From positions 1 to 5,083 of the forward strand of contig JAUXGP010000143.1 in assembly GCA_030621995.1 (NCBI GenBank): a stretch of DNA of 5,083 nucleotides, written 5' to 3'. A program made the translations under genes and the position numbers. Each line of letters begins with the position of its first letter. Positions within the stretch are counted from its first letter, which is position 1. Positions 1 through 5,075 of the stretch are shown in pieces. The stretch is from Psychrilyobacter sp. Its GTDB lineage: Bacteria > Fusobacteriota > Fusobacteriia > Fusobacteriales > Fusobacteriaceae. The notes under the pieces are model-generated. The model saw only the letters and a list, made by a program, of their open reading frames with translations, was not told the DNA's origin and did not search any database.

Positions 1-87
1 ACAGGAGCTGCTACAGTAATCCTGGCTATGGGAGCAGGAAAAGATGCTGCCCATGAAATACATGAATACATTAAAGGAAAAAATTAA
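1..87 (+). CDS. gltA: C-terminal end of a GltA-like NAD(P)H-dependent glutamate synthase small subunit / NfnB-type flavoprotein (partial, 5' end outside window)
   Basis: Frame 1 is open from the first base and stops at TAA 85-87, giving 28 residues that begin TGAATVILAMGAGK and end in IHEYIKGKN. The TGAATVILAMGAG stretch followed by an amphipathic helix with an IHEY-like end is the typical last FAD/NAD(P)H-contacting segment of the glutamate synthase small subunit family (GltD/GltA, and the related NfnB subunit of electron-bifurcating ferredoxin:NADP oxidoreductase). These proteins pass electrons from NAD(P)H through FAD and FeS clusters in the cytoplasm. Only the tail is present, so GltA and NfnB cannot be separated here. 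The gene ends about 25 bases before a strong terminator, so it is the last gene of its transcript. Confidence 0.65.
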   Translation, partial: TGAATVILAMGAGKDAAHEIHEYIKGKN

Positions 88-112
88 TTTTTTAGAATAA
101 ATTATAGTACAA

Positions 113-150
113 AAAAGAAGCCAGTTTGTATAAACTGGCTTCTTTTGTAT
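113..150 (+). terminator. Rho-independent terminator after the GltA-like gene
   Basis: A perfect 15-bp inverted repeat (113-127 pairing with 132-146) encloses a 4-base GTAT loop. Its core is GAAGCCAGTTT / AAACTGGCTTC. The 3' arm ends in TTTT, and the 5' arm begins with an A run, so the hairpin could also work on the opposite strand. It lies just downstream of the stop at 87 and only about 20 bases before the ribosome binding site of the next gene, so the pullulanase gene needs its own promoter or read-through. Confidence 0.85.
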
Positions 151-153
151 AAA
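126..153 (+). promoter_or_regulatory. Candidate pullulanase promoter nested in the upstream terminator
   Basis: TTGTAT (126-131) and TATAAA (148-153) are 16 bases apart. This would start transcription near 160, shortly before the AGGAGG at 167-172. The -35 match is poor (3 of 6) and there is no TGn before the -10. The call rests mainly on the lack of other room between terminator and gene. If it is real, the -35 and spacer fall in the loop and 3' arm of the terminator hairpin. Confidence 0.3.
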
Positions 154-178
154 TTGTTAAAAAATTAGGAGGCAGAAT

Positions 179-2254
179 ATGAATTTAAGAAAATTTCTAT
201 ATAAAGGCGATGATCTGGGAGTTACCTTTAAAGAAGATGGAACTACAAAAATAAAGGTTTGGGCTCCTAACATAAAAAATATTCTTTTGAATTTATATTC
301 TAAATATGATTCACAGAGACTCATTTTTTCTAAAAATATGGTTAAATTAGAGGATGACGTTTGGAGTATTATTTTAAAGGAGAGGGAAACAGGCTATTTA
401 AATCTGGATAAATTTTTTTATGATTTTAAAGTGGAACATCTAGACGGATCTATAAAATATGCTCTGGATCCCTATGCTAAATCTATGGCAAGCTTTGTAC
501 CAGATGGTGATGCAAATAATATAGGAAGGGGTGCTATCATATCTATGGATTCAGAGGAATCAGGGGAGAAACCAATCAGTATCGGAATGTCTAACTTGGG
601 GTCTCCTACAGACATGGTGGCCTATGAGATCCATATAAGGGATTTTACCATAGGTGTAAAGATGGAAGATGCAGGGACTTTTAAAGGGTTTTGTGAATAT
701 GAAAAAGGAATAGACCATTTAAAGGAATTAGGAGTTACCCATGTTCAATTTTTACCTATACAAAATTATTTTACTGTAGATGAGGGAAATAAAAAATATA
801 ATGAGCTGGGATCATCATATAACTGGGGATATGACCCGCATAACTACTTTACATTGGAAGGGTGGTTAGCTGCAGACGAAGAAAATCCATATGGCCGTAT
901 CAAAGAATTACGAAATCTGGTGAATAAACTCCATGAAAATGGAATTGGAGTTATCATGGATGTGGTGTACAATCATACCTATAATTGGGATATATTTGAA
1001 AATTTAACACCGGGATCTTATTATCGTATGTTTGGTGAGAGTATCTCTGGGGGGACAGGGGCAGGACCGACTTTGGAGAGTAGAAACCCCATGGTAAGAA
1101 AATTAATTATTGATTCAATAAGATTTTTTATAGATGAATTTGGAATAGATGGATTCAGATTTGATCTTATGGGCTTTATGGATACAGACACCATGATAGA
1201 GATTAGAAAGGCTGTGGGAGATAATATAATATTGCAGGGAGAAGCTTGGAATTTTACAGATCTTCCTATCAATGAAGCTCCTGTAAAGGGGCATATAGCC
1301 AACTATCCCCATGGGATAAATTTGGCCGTCTTCAATGACAGTACCAGGGATTCCTACTTAGGAAAGATTCATGAACGTGGTTTTGTCCAGGGTAAATATG
1401 ATTTTACAGATATATGCAGAGCTGGAATTATAGGAAATATAATAGATTATTACAATAAATCAGTGAGTATAGATCTCTACCATAGGTTTGCTTATTCCCC
1501 CAATGAAACTTTGCAATATCTATCAATCCATGACGGTTTTACCCTTTGGGATAAGATTAATTTATCCTATGATGGAACCATGAAGAAAAGGATACATCTG
1601 ACCAAGTTCAGTCTAGGGATGCTGTTTACCTCTCAGGGAAAGGTGATAATTCAAGGTGGAACAGAGATCGGTCTTACAAAGCCGCTGGGAGCCAGACATC
1701 AGCCAAAAGATCCTGAATCAGATAGAGCACATACATCGGAATTCATCAATCTAGATGATGATATCGGGGATATAACTCATTACCATGAAAATAGTTACTC
1801 TTCTTCTGATTTTGTAAATAAAATCAGATGGGGGAGGAAGGAAAATATTCTGTTTAAGGAGCTGAATAATTATTGCGGCGGTTTAATAAAATTAAGGAGA
1901 AGTGCCAATGCCTTTAGATATTCAACCTCGGAAAATATAAAAAAAGGGCTGGGATTTATATTGACAGATGATTTTAATGCCTACAGGGTAATAGCTTATA
2001 CCTTGGATAATACCATAGAATATAACTATGGAGCCGGAATAGAGAGGATTCCATACAGTAAATTTTTAGTTGTACACAATGCTTCCTTTGAAACTTTAGA
2101 GTTAAAAGATGAGAAATTTTTTGAGAGGATGGATATCTTGGTAGATTCAGAAAATGCCGGTATTATTCCACTGGAAAATACGAAGATAATGGTAGAAGAC
2201 GGTACCTTAATAATTACAGCAAACACAACTGTGGTTTTAGGAGTCAGGGAATAG
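179..2254 (+). CDS. pulA: Type I pullulanase (GH13 debranching enzyme), cytoplasmic
   Basis: A complete 691-residue protein, close to the usual ~700 for bacterial type I pullulanases. The family hydrolyses alpha-1,6 branch points of pullulan, limit dextrin or glycogen. No signal peptide is visible, so it probably trims internal glycogen or imported maltodextrin. Residues about 14-100 resemble a CBM48 domain (KVWAP near 26-30). The family signature YNWGYDP is at 214-220. The GH13 motifs follow in order: DVVYNH 261-266, GFRFDLMG 325-332 (nucleophile Asp329), GEAW 354-357 (acid/base Glu355), and YLSIHD 447-452 (transition-state Asp452). All three catalytic carboxylates are intact. Roughly the last 100 residues form the C-terminal beta domain. 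The ATG at 179 follows AGGAGG (167-172) at a 6-base spacing. The gene is monocistronic, between terminators at 113-150 and 2262-2290. HDG after the region IV histidine differs from the HDN I recall as usual. Confidence 0.95.
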   Translation: MNLRKFLYKGDDLGVTFKEDGTTKIKVWAPNIKNILLNLYSKYDSQRLIFSKNMVKLEDDVWSIILKERETGYLNLDKFFYDFKVEHLDGSIKYALDPYAKSMASFVPDGDANNIGRGAIISMDSEESGEKPISIGMSNLGSPTDMVAYEIHIRDFTIGVKMEDAGTFKGFCEYEKGIDHLKELGVTHVQFLPIQNYFTVDEGNKKYNELGSSYNWGYDPHNYFTLEGWLAADEENPYGRIKELRNLVNKLHENGIGVIMDVVYNHTYNWDIFENLTPGSYYRMFGESISGGTGAGPTLESRNPMVRKLIIDSIRFFIDEFGIDGFRFDLMGFMDTDTMIEIRKAVGDNIILQGEAWNFTDLPINEAPVKGHIANYPHGINLAVFNDSTRDSYLGKIHERGFVQGKYDFTDICRAGIIGNIIDYYNKSVSIDLYHRFAYSPNETLQYLSIHDGFTLWDKINLSYDGTMKKRIHLTKFSLGMLFTSQGKVIIQGGTEIGLTKPLGARHQPKDPESDRAHTSEFINLDDDIGDITHYHENSYSSSDFVNKIRWGRKENILFKELNNYCGGLIKLRRSANAFRYSTSENIKKGLGFILTDDFNAYRVIAYTLDNTIEYNYGAGIERIPYSKFLVVHNASFETLELKDEKFFERMDILVDSENAGIIPLENTKIMVEDGTLIITANTTVVLGVRE

Positions 2255-2261
2255 AAACAAT

Positions 2262-2290
2262 AAAAGGAGCTGTAATTACAGCTCCTTTTT
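2262..2290. terminator. Bidirectional terminator shared by convergent pullulanase and L,D-transpeptidase genes
   Basis: A perfect palindrome: AAAAGGAGCTGT (2262-2273) pairs with ACAGCTCCTTTT (2278-2289) around an AATT loop. T5 follows on the plus strand, and the complementary A run gives a U tail on the minus strand. It starts 8 bases after the pullulanase stop and 30 bases beyond the stop of the opposing gene, so one hairpin can end both transcripts. Confidence 0.88.
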
Positions 2291-2319
2291 GGTTTAAATA
2301 TTTCAATTCTGTTATAAAT

Positions 2320-2961
2320 TTAGAAGTTTATATAGAATTTTGTTTTTTTCTGGTAATTATTTAAGTCTCCATTAATATAAACGATACTTCCGCCTTTAAT
2401 ACTGTTGATCAGATCTTTACTGAGATCCAGAGGAACGGCGGGACAACCCCAGCTCCTGCCCAATCTTCCGTTTTTATTTATATATGATTCTGTAGCATAT
2501 TTTGCTCCATGAATAACTATATTTCTCTCCCTTGCATTGTCATTGATTCCTTTTTCTAACCCGTCTAATCTCATAGAATATCCATTGGAACCCATATAAG
2601 TATTGGAAGTTTTAAAAAATCCTACTGAACTTTGAAGGGAATCTATATTGTTTGAAAAACTTTTTGCAAATTCTCCACCAGTATTTTTTCCGTGGGAAAC
2701 ATAGGTATCGAAAATAATTTTTTCTTTTTTTAGGTCGATAACAAACAATCTTTTTTCATTGGCTGACTTTGTATAGTCGATAATTGTCAAAACTTTTTTG
2801 TTTTTTATGTCGATCTTTGACAATCCTTCAAGGGCTCTATTCAAAACTTTTTTATCCAATCTTGATGTATCTAATTTTTTATATAGATCTTTCTCGATAA
2901 AAACACTAAAACTTAGACTATAAACAAGAAAAACAGATATAAATAATATTAATTTTTTCAT
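2320..2961 (-). CDS. Exported murein L,D-transpeptidase catalytic domain family protein (YkuD_2-like)
   Basis: A 213-residue protein beginning MKKLILFISVFLVYSLSFS: two lysines, a hydrophobic stretch of about 15 residues and small residues near 17-20. This fits a Sec signal peptide without a lipobox, so the protein should act in the periplasm. The catalytic domain spans about 55-200. HGKNTGG is at 90-96, RLDGLEKG at 131-138, IHGA at 150-153 (His151) and SWGCPAVP at 170-177, with nucleophile Cys173. His...S-x-G-C is the L,D-transpeptidase active-site pattern, and the SWGCPAVP form is that of the YkuD_2 (PF13645) branch. Members are expected to act on peptidoglycan peptides (3-3 cross-links, protein attachment or trimming); which of these applies is unknown. 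GGGAGG (2966-2971) lies 4 bases upstream of the ATG. The gene is monocistronic, divergent from the thioredoxin-like gene and convergent with the pullulanase. Confidence 0.9.
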   Translation of the reverse strand: MKKLILFISVFLVYSLSFSVFIEKDLYKKLDTSRLDKKVLNRALEGLSKIDIKNKKVLTIIDYTKSANEKRLFVIDLKKEKIIFDTYVSHGKNTGGEFAKSFSNNIDSLQSSVGFFKTSNTYMGSNGYSMRLDGLEKGINDNARERNIVIHGAKYATESYINKNGRLGRSWGCPAVPLDLSKDLINSIKGGSIVYINGDLNNYQKKTKFYINF

Positions 2962-2999
2962 CTTACCTCCCGATGTTAAACTAAATGATGCGGCTGTTA

Positions 3000-3008
3000 A
3001 TTATACCA
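3000..3008 (-). promoter_or_regulatory. Extended -10 promoter for the L,D-transpeptidase gene
   Basis: On the minus strand TGG TATAAT reads 3008 to 3000: a consensus -10 hexamer (3000-3005) directly preceded by TGn. Transcription would start near 2993, giving a leader of about 30 bases before the ATG at 2961. The hexamer 17 bases upstream (TATCAT, 3023-3028) is a poor -35, which extended -10 promoters tolerate. Confidence 0.6.
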
Positions 3009-3040
3009 CAAAAATAACATAAATGATAGAATTTGATTTT

Positions 3041-3069
3041 TTGTTAATCTTCTATTTTCATGTTATACT
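3041..3069 (+). promoter_or_regulatory. Sigma70-type promoter for the thioredoxin-like gene
   Basis: TTGTTA (3041-3046), a 17-base spacer, then TATACT (3064-3069) preceded by TGT (extended -10). The predicted start is near 3076, giving a leader of about 26 bases that contains the AGGAGG at 3091-3096. Optimal spacing and good hexamers make this the best promoter in the window. Confidence 0.72.
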
Positions 3070-3101
3070 GAAAAAAAAATAGGTTTAAACAGGAGGGAAA
3101 T

Positions 3102-3590
3102 ATGACATTTAAAGAACTTTTTCAGGTAGGACAAAAATTTGAGAACTATATAGAGGTAGCCAGCCAAGGTGAAAGGGGTAGAATTCCTAAAAATTCTTCC
3201 AGAATAGATCTGCCTATGGATCTAATCGATGAAATTAAAGAAATCCAAGATAGGGTCTATATTTTAGCCAGCGGTGAAATGTGGTGCCCGGATTGCCAGT
3301 TAAATATAACTGTGGCTAAAAAATTAACTGAAATCAATGATAATATTAAACTTTCTATAATATCTCTGGGAAGGGGCAGAAAATATTTGACGCCTCTACT
3401 TAATTTAGAAGAGTTTAAAATACCTACAATGGTAATTTTAGATGAAAATTTTAATCAGATAGGGTTATTTTTAGAGCAGCCTAAAAATGCAAAAATATTG
3501 GAAGAAAATGCTGAAAATGAATTGTTTTATCTTAAGGGGAATTTTCTTACAGATACTGCCAGAGAGTTAGTTCAATTAATTAAGGGATAG
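3102..3590 (+). CDS. Thioredoxin-fold protein with WCPDC active site (Thioredoxin_9-like)
   Basis: A complete 162-residue protein with no signal peptide or membrane segment, so cytoplasmic. The redox motif WCPDC is at residues 61-65 (Cys62, Cys65), after a beta strand (RVYILASGEM, 51-60). The thioredoxin cis-proline loop is KIPTMVIL at 106-113 (Pro108). The first 45 or so residues form a helical extension before the thioredoxin fold, as in the Thioredoxin_9 (PF14595) group. It probably carries out thiol-disulfide exchange, but its partner is unknown. A CPDC active site instead of the CGPC of classical thioredoxin should change redox potential and specificity, so I would not call it a general thioredoxin. 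The ATG follows AGGAGG (3091-3096) at a 5-base spacing. It is transcribed alone from its own promoter, and no strong terminator follows it. Confidence 0.85.
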   Translation: MTFKELFQVGQKFENYIEVASQGERGRIPKNSSRIDLPMDLIDEIKEIQDRVYILASGEMWCPDCQLNITVAKKLTEINDNIKLSIISLGRGRKYLTPLLNLEEFKIPTMVILDENFNQIGLFLEQPKNAKILEENAENELFYLKGNFLTDTARELVQLIKG

Positions 3591-3680
3591 ATCTAGTTAT
3601 TCTGTTTCCTGAATATGTGATAGCTCCATATTTCGGTGGAAAAATTACCTTTAAATTTCCCTTAGATAAAAAAAATTAGT
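3591..3680. other. Intergenic stretch with no convincing gene
   Basis: This is the first part of the 336-base gap between the thioredoxin-like gene and the next large gene. I see no RNA gene, no start codon with a ribosome binding site and no GC-rich hairpin. One plus-strand frame is open from 3584 to about 3680 but has no ATG and no ribosome binding site. The gap becomes structured from about 3668 onward. Confidence 0.5.
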
Positions 3681-3690
3681 TATTTTTTTT
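3668..3690 (+). terminator. Weak A8/T8 hairpin, possible terminator of the thioredoxin-like gene
   Basis: Eight A residues (3668-3675), the loop TTAGTTA, then eight T residues (3683-3690). The stem is A:T only and therefore weak, but no better terminator lies between the stop at 3590 and the next transcription signals. It may equally be an UP-element-like AT tract for the promoter that follows. Confidence 0.22.
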
Positions 3691-3697
3691 AAACATA

Positions 3698-3706
3698 TGG
3701 TAAAAT
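3698..3706 (+). promoter_or_regulatory. Candidate upstream extended -10 promoter (P1) of the small transcription unit
   Basis: TGG (3698-3700) directly precedes TAAAAT (3701-3706). No good -35 lies at 16-18 bases; the nearest, TTAGTT (3676-3681), is 19 bases away. It sits inside the first copy of the direct repeat. The match is weak, so I treat it as an alternative to the promoter at 3731-3759. Confidence 0.3.
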
Positions 3707-3730
3707 AGAGCTTCAGAATTTAATTATTTC

Positions 3731-3759
3731 TTGAAAAGCCTTGTATAATATGTTATATT
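3731..3759 (+). promoter_or_regulatory. Candidate promoter (P2) of the 18-codon ORF
   Basis: TTGAAA (3731-3736), a 17-base spacer, then TATATT (3754-3759) preceded by TGT. The start would be near 3766, giving a leader of about 47 bases before the ATG at 3813. A consensus TATAAT at 3744-3749 is an alternative -10 but lacks a good -35. A small inverted repeat TATAA-N4-TTATA (3744-3757) overlaps the -10 region and might be an operator. Confidence 0.5.
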
Positions 3760-3812
3760 TAAACATAGGTAAGATTTAACTTTTTTAAGAGGTAATTATA
3801 AAGGAGTGTATT

Positions 3813-3869
3813 ATGATTTCATGGATTAAAAGGATTTTAAAATTTAAGGTAAAGATAAAAAAAATATAA
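3813..3869 (+). CDS. Putative 18-residue cationic micropeptide
   Basis: The ORF encodes MISWIKRILKFKVKIKKI and stops at TAA 3867-3869. I do not recognise it. It has 7 basic residues, no acidic ones, one Trp, and otherwise almost only Ile, Leu, Val and Phe. Residues 2-9 space their hydrophobics as I-x-x-I-x-x-I-L, suiting an amphipathic helix; residues 10-16 alternate Lys with Phe/Val/Ile. It should therefore bind membranes or nucleic acid. Support for translation is AAGGAG at 3801-3806, 6 bases before the ATG, as good as for the large genes. A promoter-like element lies upstream and a terminator 21 bases downstream. It is unlikely to be an attenuation leader peptide, because the next gene faces the other way. 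Alternatives are a small RNA with a chance ORF, a type I toxin-like peptide or a secreted membrane-active peptide. AT-rich DNA makes Lys/Ile-rich chance ORFs common, so I am only moderately sure. Confidence 0.45.
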   Translation: MISWIKRILKFKVKIKKI

Positions 3870-3889
3870 AAGTGCTTAAAAAATTAACA

Positions 3890-3915
3890 GAGGGGAAGAA
3901 TCCCCTCATTTTTTT
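3890..3915. terminator. Terminator of the small transcription unit, facing the convergent PLP-enzyme gene
   Basis: GAGGGG (3890-3895) pairs with CCCCTC (3902-3907), and A3896-T3901 can add a seventh pair around AGAA. T7 (3909-3915) follows on the plus strand. It starts 21 bases after the stop of the 18-codon ORF and has no other plus-strand gene to serve nearer than the thioredoxin-like gene 300 bases away. On the minus strand the hairpin is followed by a looser T-rich tail, so it may also end the transcript of the gene stopping at 3927. Confidence 0.82.
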
Positions 3916-3926
3916 GTAAAAATATA

Positions 3927-5039
3927 TCAATCTATCTGAGGTTTTTTAGAATTCCCCCTGATATCTACCTCTATTAAACGTTCTATTTTTTCATCTCTAT
4001 AACCGACCATATAACTGGTCATATTTGCAGCAGAGCAGCTATGGTTAGGAATTATCTCTATTTTTGAACCTATCTTTAAATCTGTTTGCCCGTGGATCTT
4101 AACCTTAGCCACTTCCTCTGAGAGTCCAACAATCATAAGTTCAGGATGATCTTTTATAGTCCCAAATCCCTCGATAAGTGAACTGCCGTGTGCCCCCTTA
4201 TCTAAACCTAAACACTTACTTCCGCAATCTAAAATAAATAGATTTTCACTTGGTTGTGAAACGATGGTACTCATAACTGTAAGGGAACACTCCTCCACTG
4301 TGGCTGCTCCTAATGCTATCTGGATAGCATCGCAGAATACGTAGTTCCCAGGCCTGGAAGCCGTTATATATGGTGATTTTATAGCTTCATAGAATGTAGG
4401 AGTTGTCCCTGTGGCTACAATATTACACTTATAGTCTGATTTTTTTAGATTTTCAACAGCTGTTTTAGTAGAACTAAGTTCCATCTCAATGATAGAACCT
4501 ACCTCATCTTTCCCCGAAACTCCATAAACTTGACCGGTGTGGGTACAAATACCTGAAAATTTTAAATTTTTATAACTATCTATAATTTTAACCGTTGGAA
4601 CTACTTTATCAGCTCTTACTCCAAACCTTCCCAATCCTGAATCTAAGATAAGGAGGTAGTTTATTTTATCACTGCCTAGACCCCTTGAAATCTCCCTGGC
4701 TCCCTCCTCCCCATCAAGGGCTATATATACCTCAGCCTTCTTTTTTAATTGGATTATCCTCTTTATATTGGCTTCCCCTAAAACTGGATAAGCTAACATT
4801 ACTTTTTCTACACCGGACTTTTCAACCACAGCTTCTGCTTCGTCAATGGTTCCTGTGAGTACTCCAGCGGCTCCTGCTTCCATCTGCATCCTGGTTATCT
4901 CTGTACTCTTATGAGTTTTCAGCATGGGCCATAATTGGGTATTGTTCTTATCTGCTAACCTTTGAAATTTTTGGATATTGCCTTCCAAAACATCTAAATT
5001 TAGTAAAAAACAAGGTGTTGTTAAGCTGTTTATATGCAT
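3927..5039 (-). CDS. D-threonine aldolase / D-serine dehydratase family PLP enzyme (alanine racemase-like fold, DSD1-like)
   Basis: A 370-residue protein from the chosen start, close to the usual ~370-380. All residue numbers here count from the ATG at 5048. The N-terminal alanine-racemase-like barrel starts with TPCFLLNLDVLEGNI (11-25). PMLKTHKS at 41-48 carries the PLP-binding lysine, Lys44. The ligand-binding loops are LDSGLGRFGV (135-144), CTHTGQVYG (168-176), GTTPTFYE (214-221) and RPGNYVFCD (232-240). The C-terminal beta domain has PNHSCSAANM (334-343), whose His336-x-Cys338 matches the metal site of this family. Members cleave D-threonine or D-3-hydroxy amino acids to glycine plus aldehyde, or dehydrate D-serine to pyruvate and ammonia, in the cytoplasm. 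The substrate cannot be fixed from sequence. Start: AGGAG (5049-5053) directly abuts the ATG at 5048 (0 spacing) but is 9 bases before the ATG at 5039, so the latter is preferred. Confidence 0.88.
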   Translation of the reverse strand: MHINSLTTPCFLLNLDVLEGNIQKFQRLADKNNTQLWPMLKTHKSTEITRMQMEAGAAGVLTGTIDEAEAVVEKSGVEKVMLAYPVLGEANIKRIIQLKKKAEVYIALDGEEGAREISRGLGSDKINYLLILDSGLGRFGVRADKVVPTVKIIDSYKNLKFSGICTHTGQVYGVSGKDEVGSIIEMELSSTKTAVENLKKSDYKCNIVATGTTPTFYEAIKSPYITASRPGNYVFCDAIQIALGAATVEECSLTVMSTIVSQPSENLFILDCGSKCLGLDKGAHGSSLIEGFGTIKDHPELMIVGLSEEVAKVKIHGQTDLKIGSKIEIIPNHSCSAANMTSYMVGYRDEKIERLIEVDIRGNSKKPQID

Positions 5040-5048
5040 ATTTCTCAT

Positions 5049-5053
5049 CTCCT
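5049..5053 (-). promoter_or_regulatory. Ribosome binding site that decides the start of the PLP enzyme
   Basis: On the minus strand AGGAG ends immediately before the in-frame ATG at 5048. Initiation there would have no spacer, whereas the second in-frame ATG (5039) is 9 bases away, a usable distance. Confidence 0.7.
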
Positions 5054-5069
5054 AAAGTAAATTTAATTT

Positions 5070-5075
5070 AATATA
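5070..5075 (-). promoter_or_regulatory. Possible -10 box of the PLP-enzyme gene
   Basis: TATATT on the minus strand (5075 to 5070), preceded by GAT, would start transcription near 5063. An overlapping TATGAT (5081 to 5076) is an alternative. Any -35 lies beyond the window edge, so this is only a candidate. Confidence 0.25.

Larger units (their letters stand above)
3682..3776 (+). repeat. Imperfect direct repeat with a period of about 70 bases
   Basis: TTTAAACATATGGTAAAAT (3688-3706) recurs as TTTAAACATAGGTAAGAT (3758-3775) with one deleted base and one A-to-G change. Both copies are preceded by a TTAT-containing tract (from about 3680 and 3753). The copies flank the candidate promoter of the small ORF. 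They could be a regulator's binding sites, a duplicated promoter or chance similarity in AT-rich DNA. Confidence 0.45.

Noticed and set aside
88..178. A riboswitch or T-box in the pullulanase leader
   Set aside because: The space is fully used by a simple perfect hairpin with a tetraloop and a short leader. There is no room for an aptamer and no conserved riboswitch core.
1021..1312. Two minus-strand open frames of 93 and 65 codons inside the pullulanase gene
   Set aside because: They lie opposite the conserved catalytic core of a clear GH13 enzyme, show no recognisable domain and no convincing ribosome binding site. They are reverse-strand shadows.
2026..2226. Minus-strand open frame of 66 codons near the pullulanase 3' end
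   Set aside because: It is antisense to the intact C-terminal domain of pullulanase, has no family resemblance and no promoter in its own direction.
3584..3680. Plus-strand open stretch reading ...FPEYVIAPYFGGKITFKFPLDKKN after the thioredoxin-like gene
   Set aside because: It looks somewhat protein-like, but it has no ATG, only GTG/CTG without a ribosome binding site, a stop just upstream, and no homology I recognise. It may be a decayed gene remnant, but that cannot be supported from this sequence alone.
3788..3823. Antisense promoter (TATAAT on the minus strand at 3795-3800) that might make a type I antitoxin RNA against the small ORF's leader
   Set aside because: There is no TGn and no usable -35 at normal spacing, and TATAAT is common by chance in such AT-rich DNA.
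3857..3919. A -1 slip on the A8 run (3857-3864 region) would extend the 18-codon ORF by about 18 codons to a TAA at 3917
   Set aside because: The extension would be translated through the terminator hairpin and end after its T tract. The in-frame TAA at 3867 gives a simpler unit, so neither programmed frameshifting nor a broken longer gene is supported.
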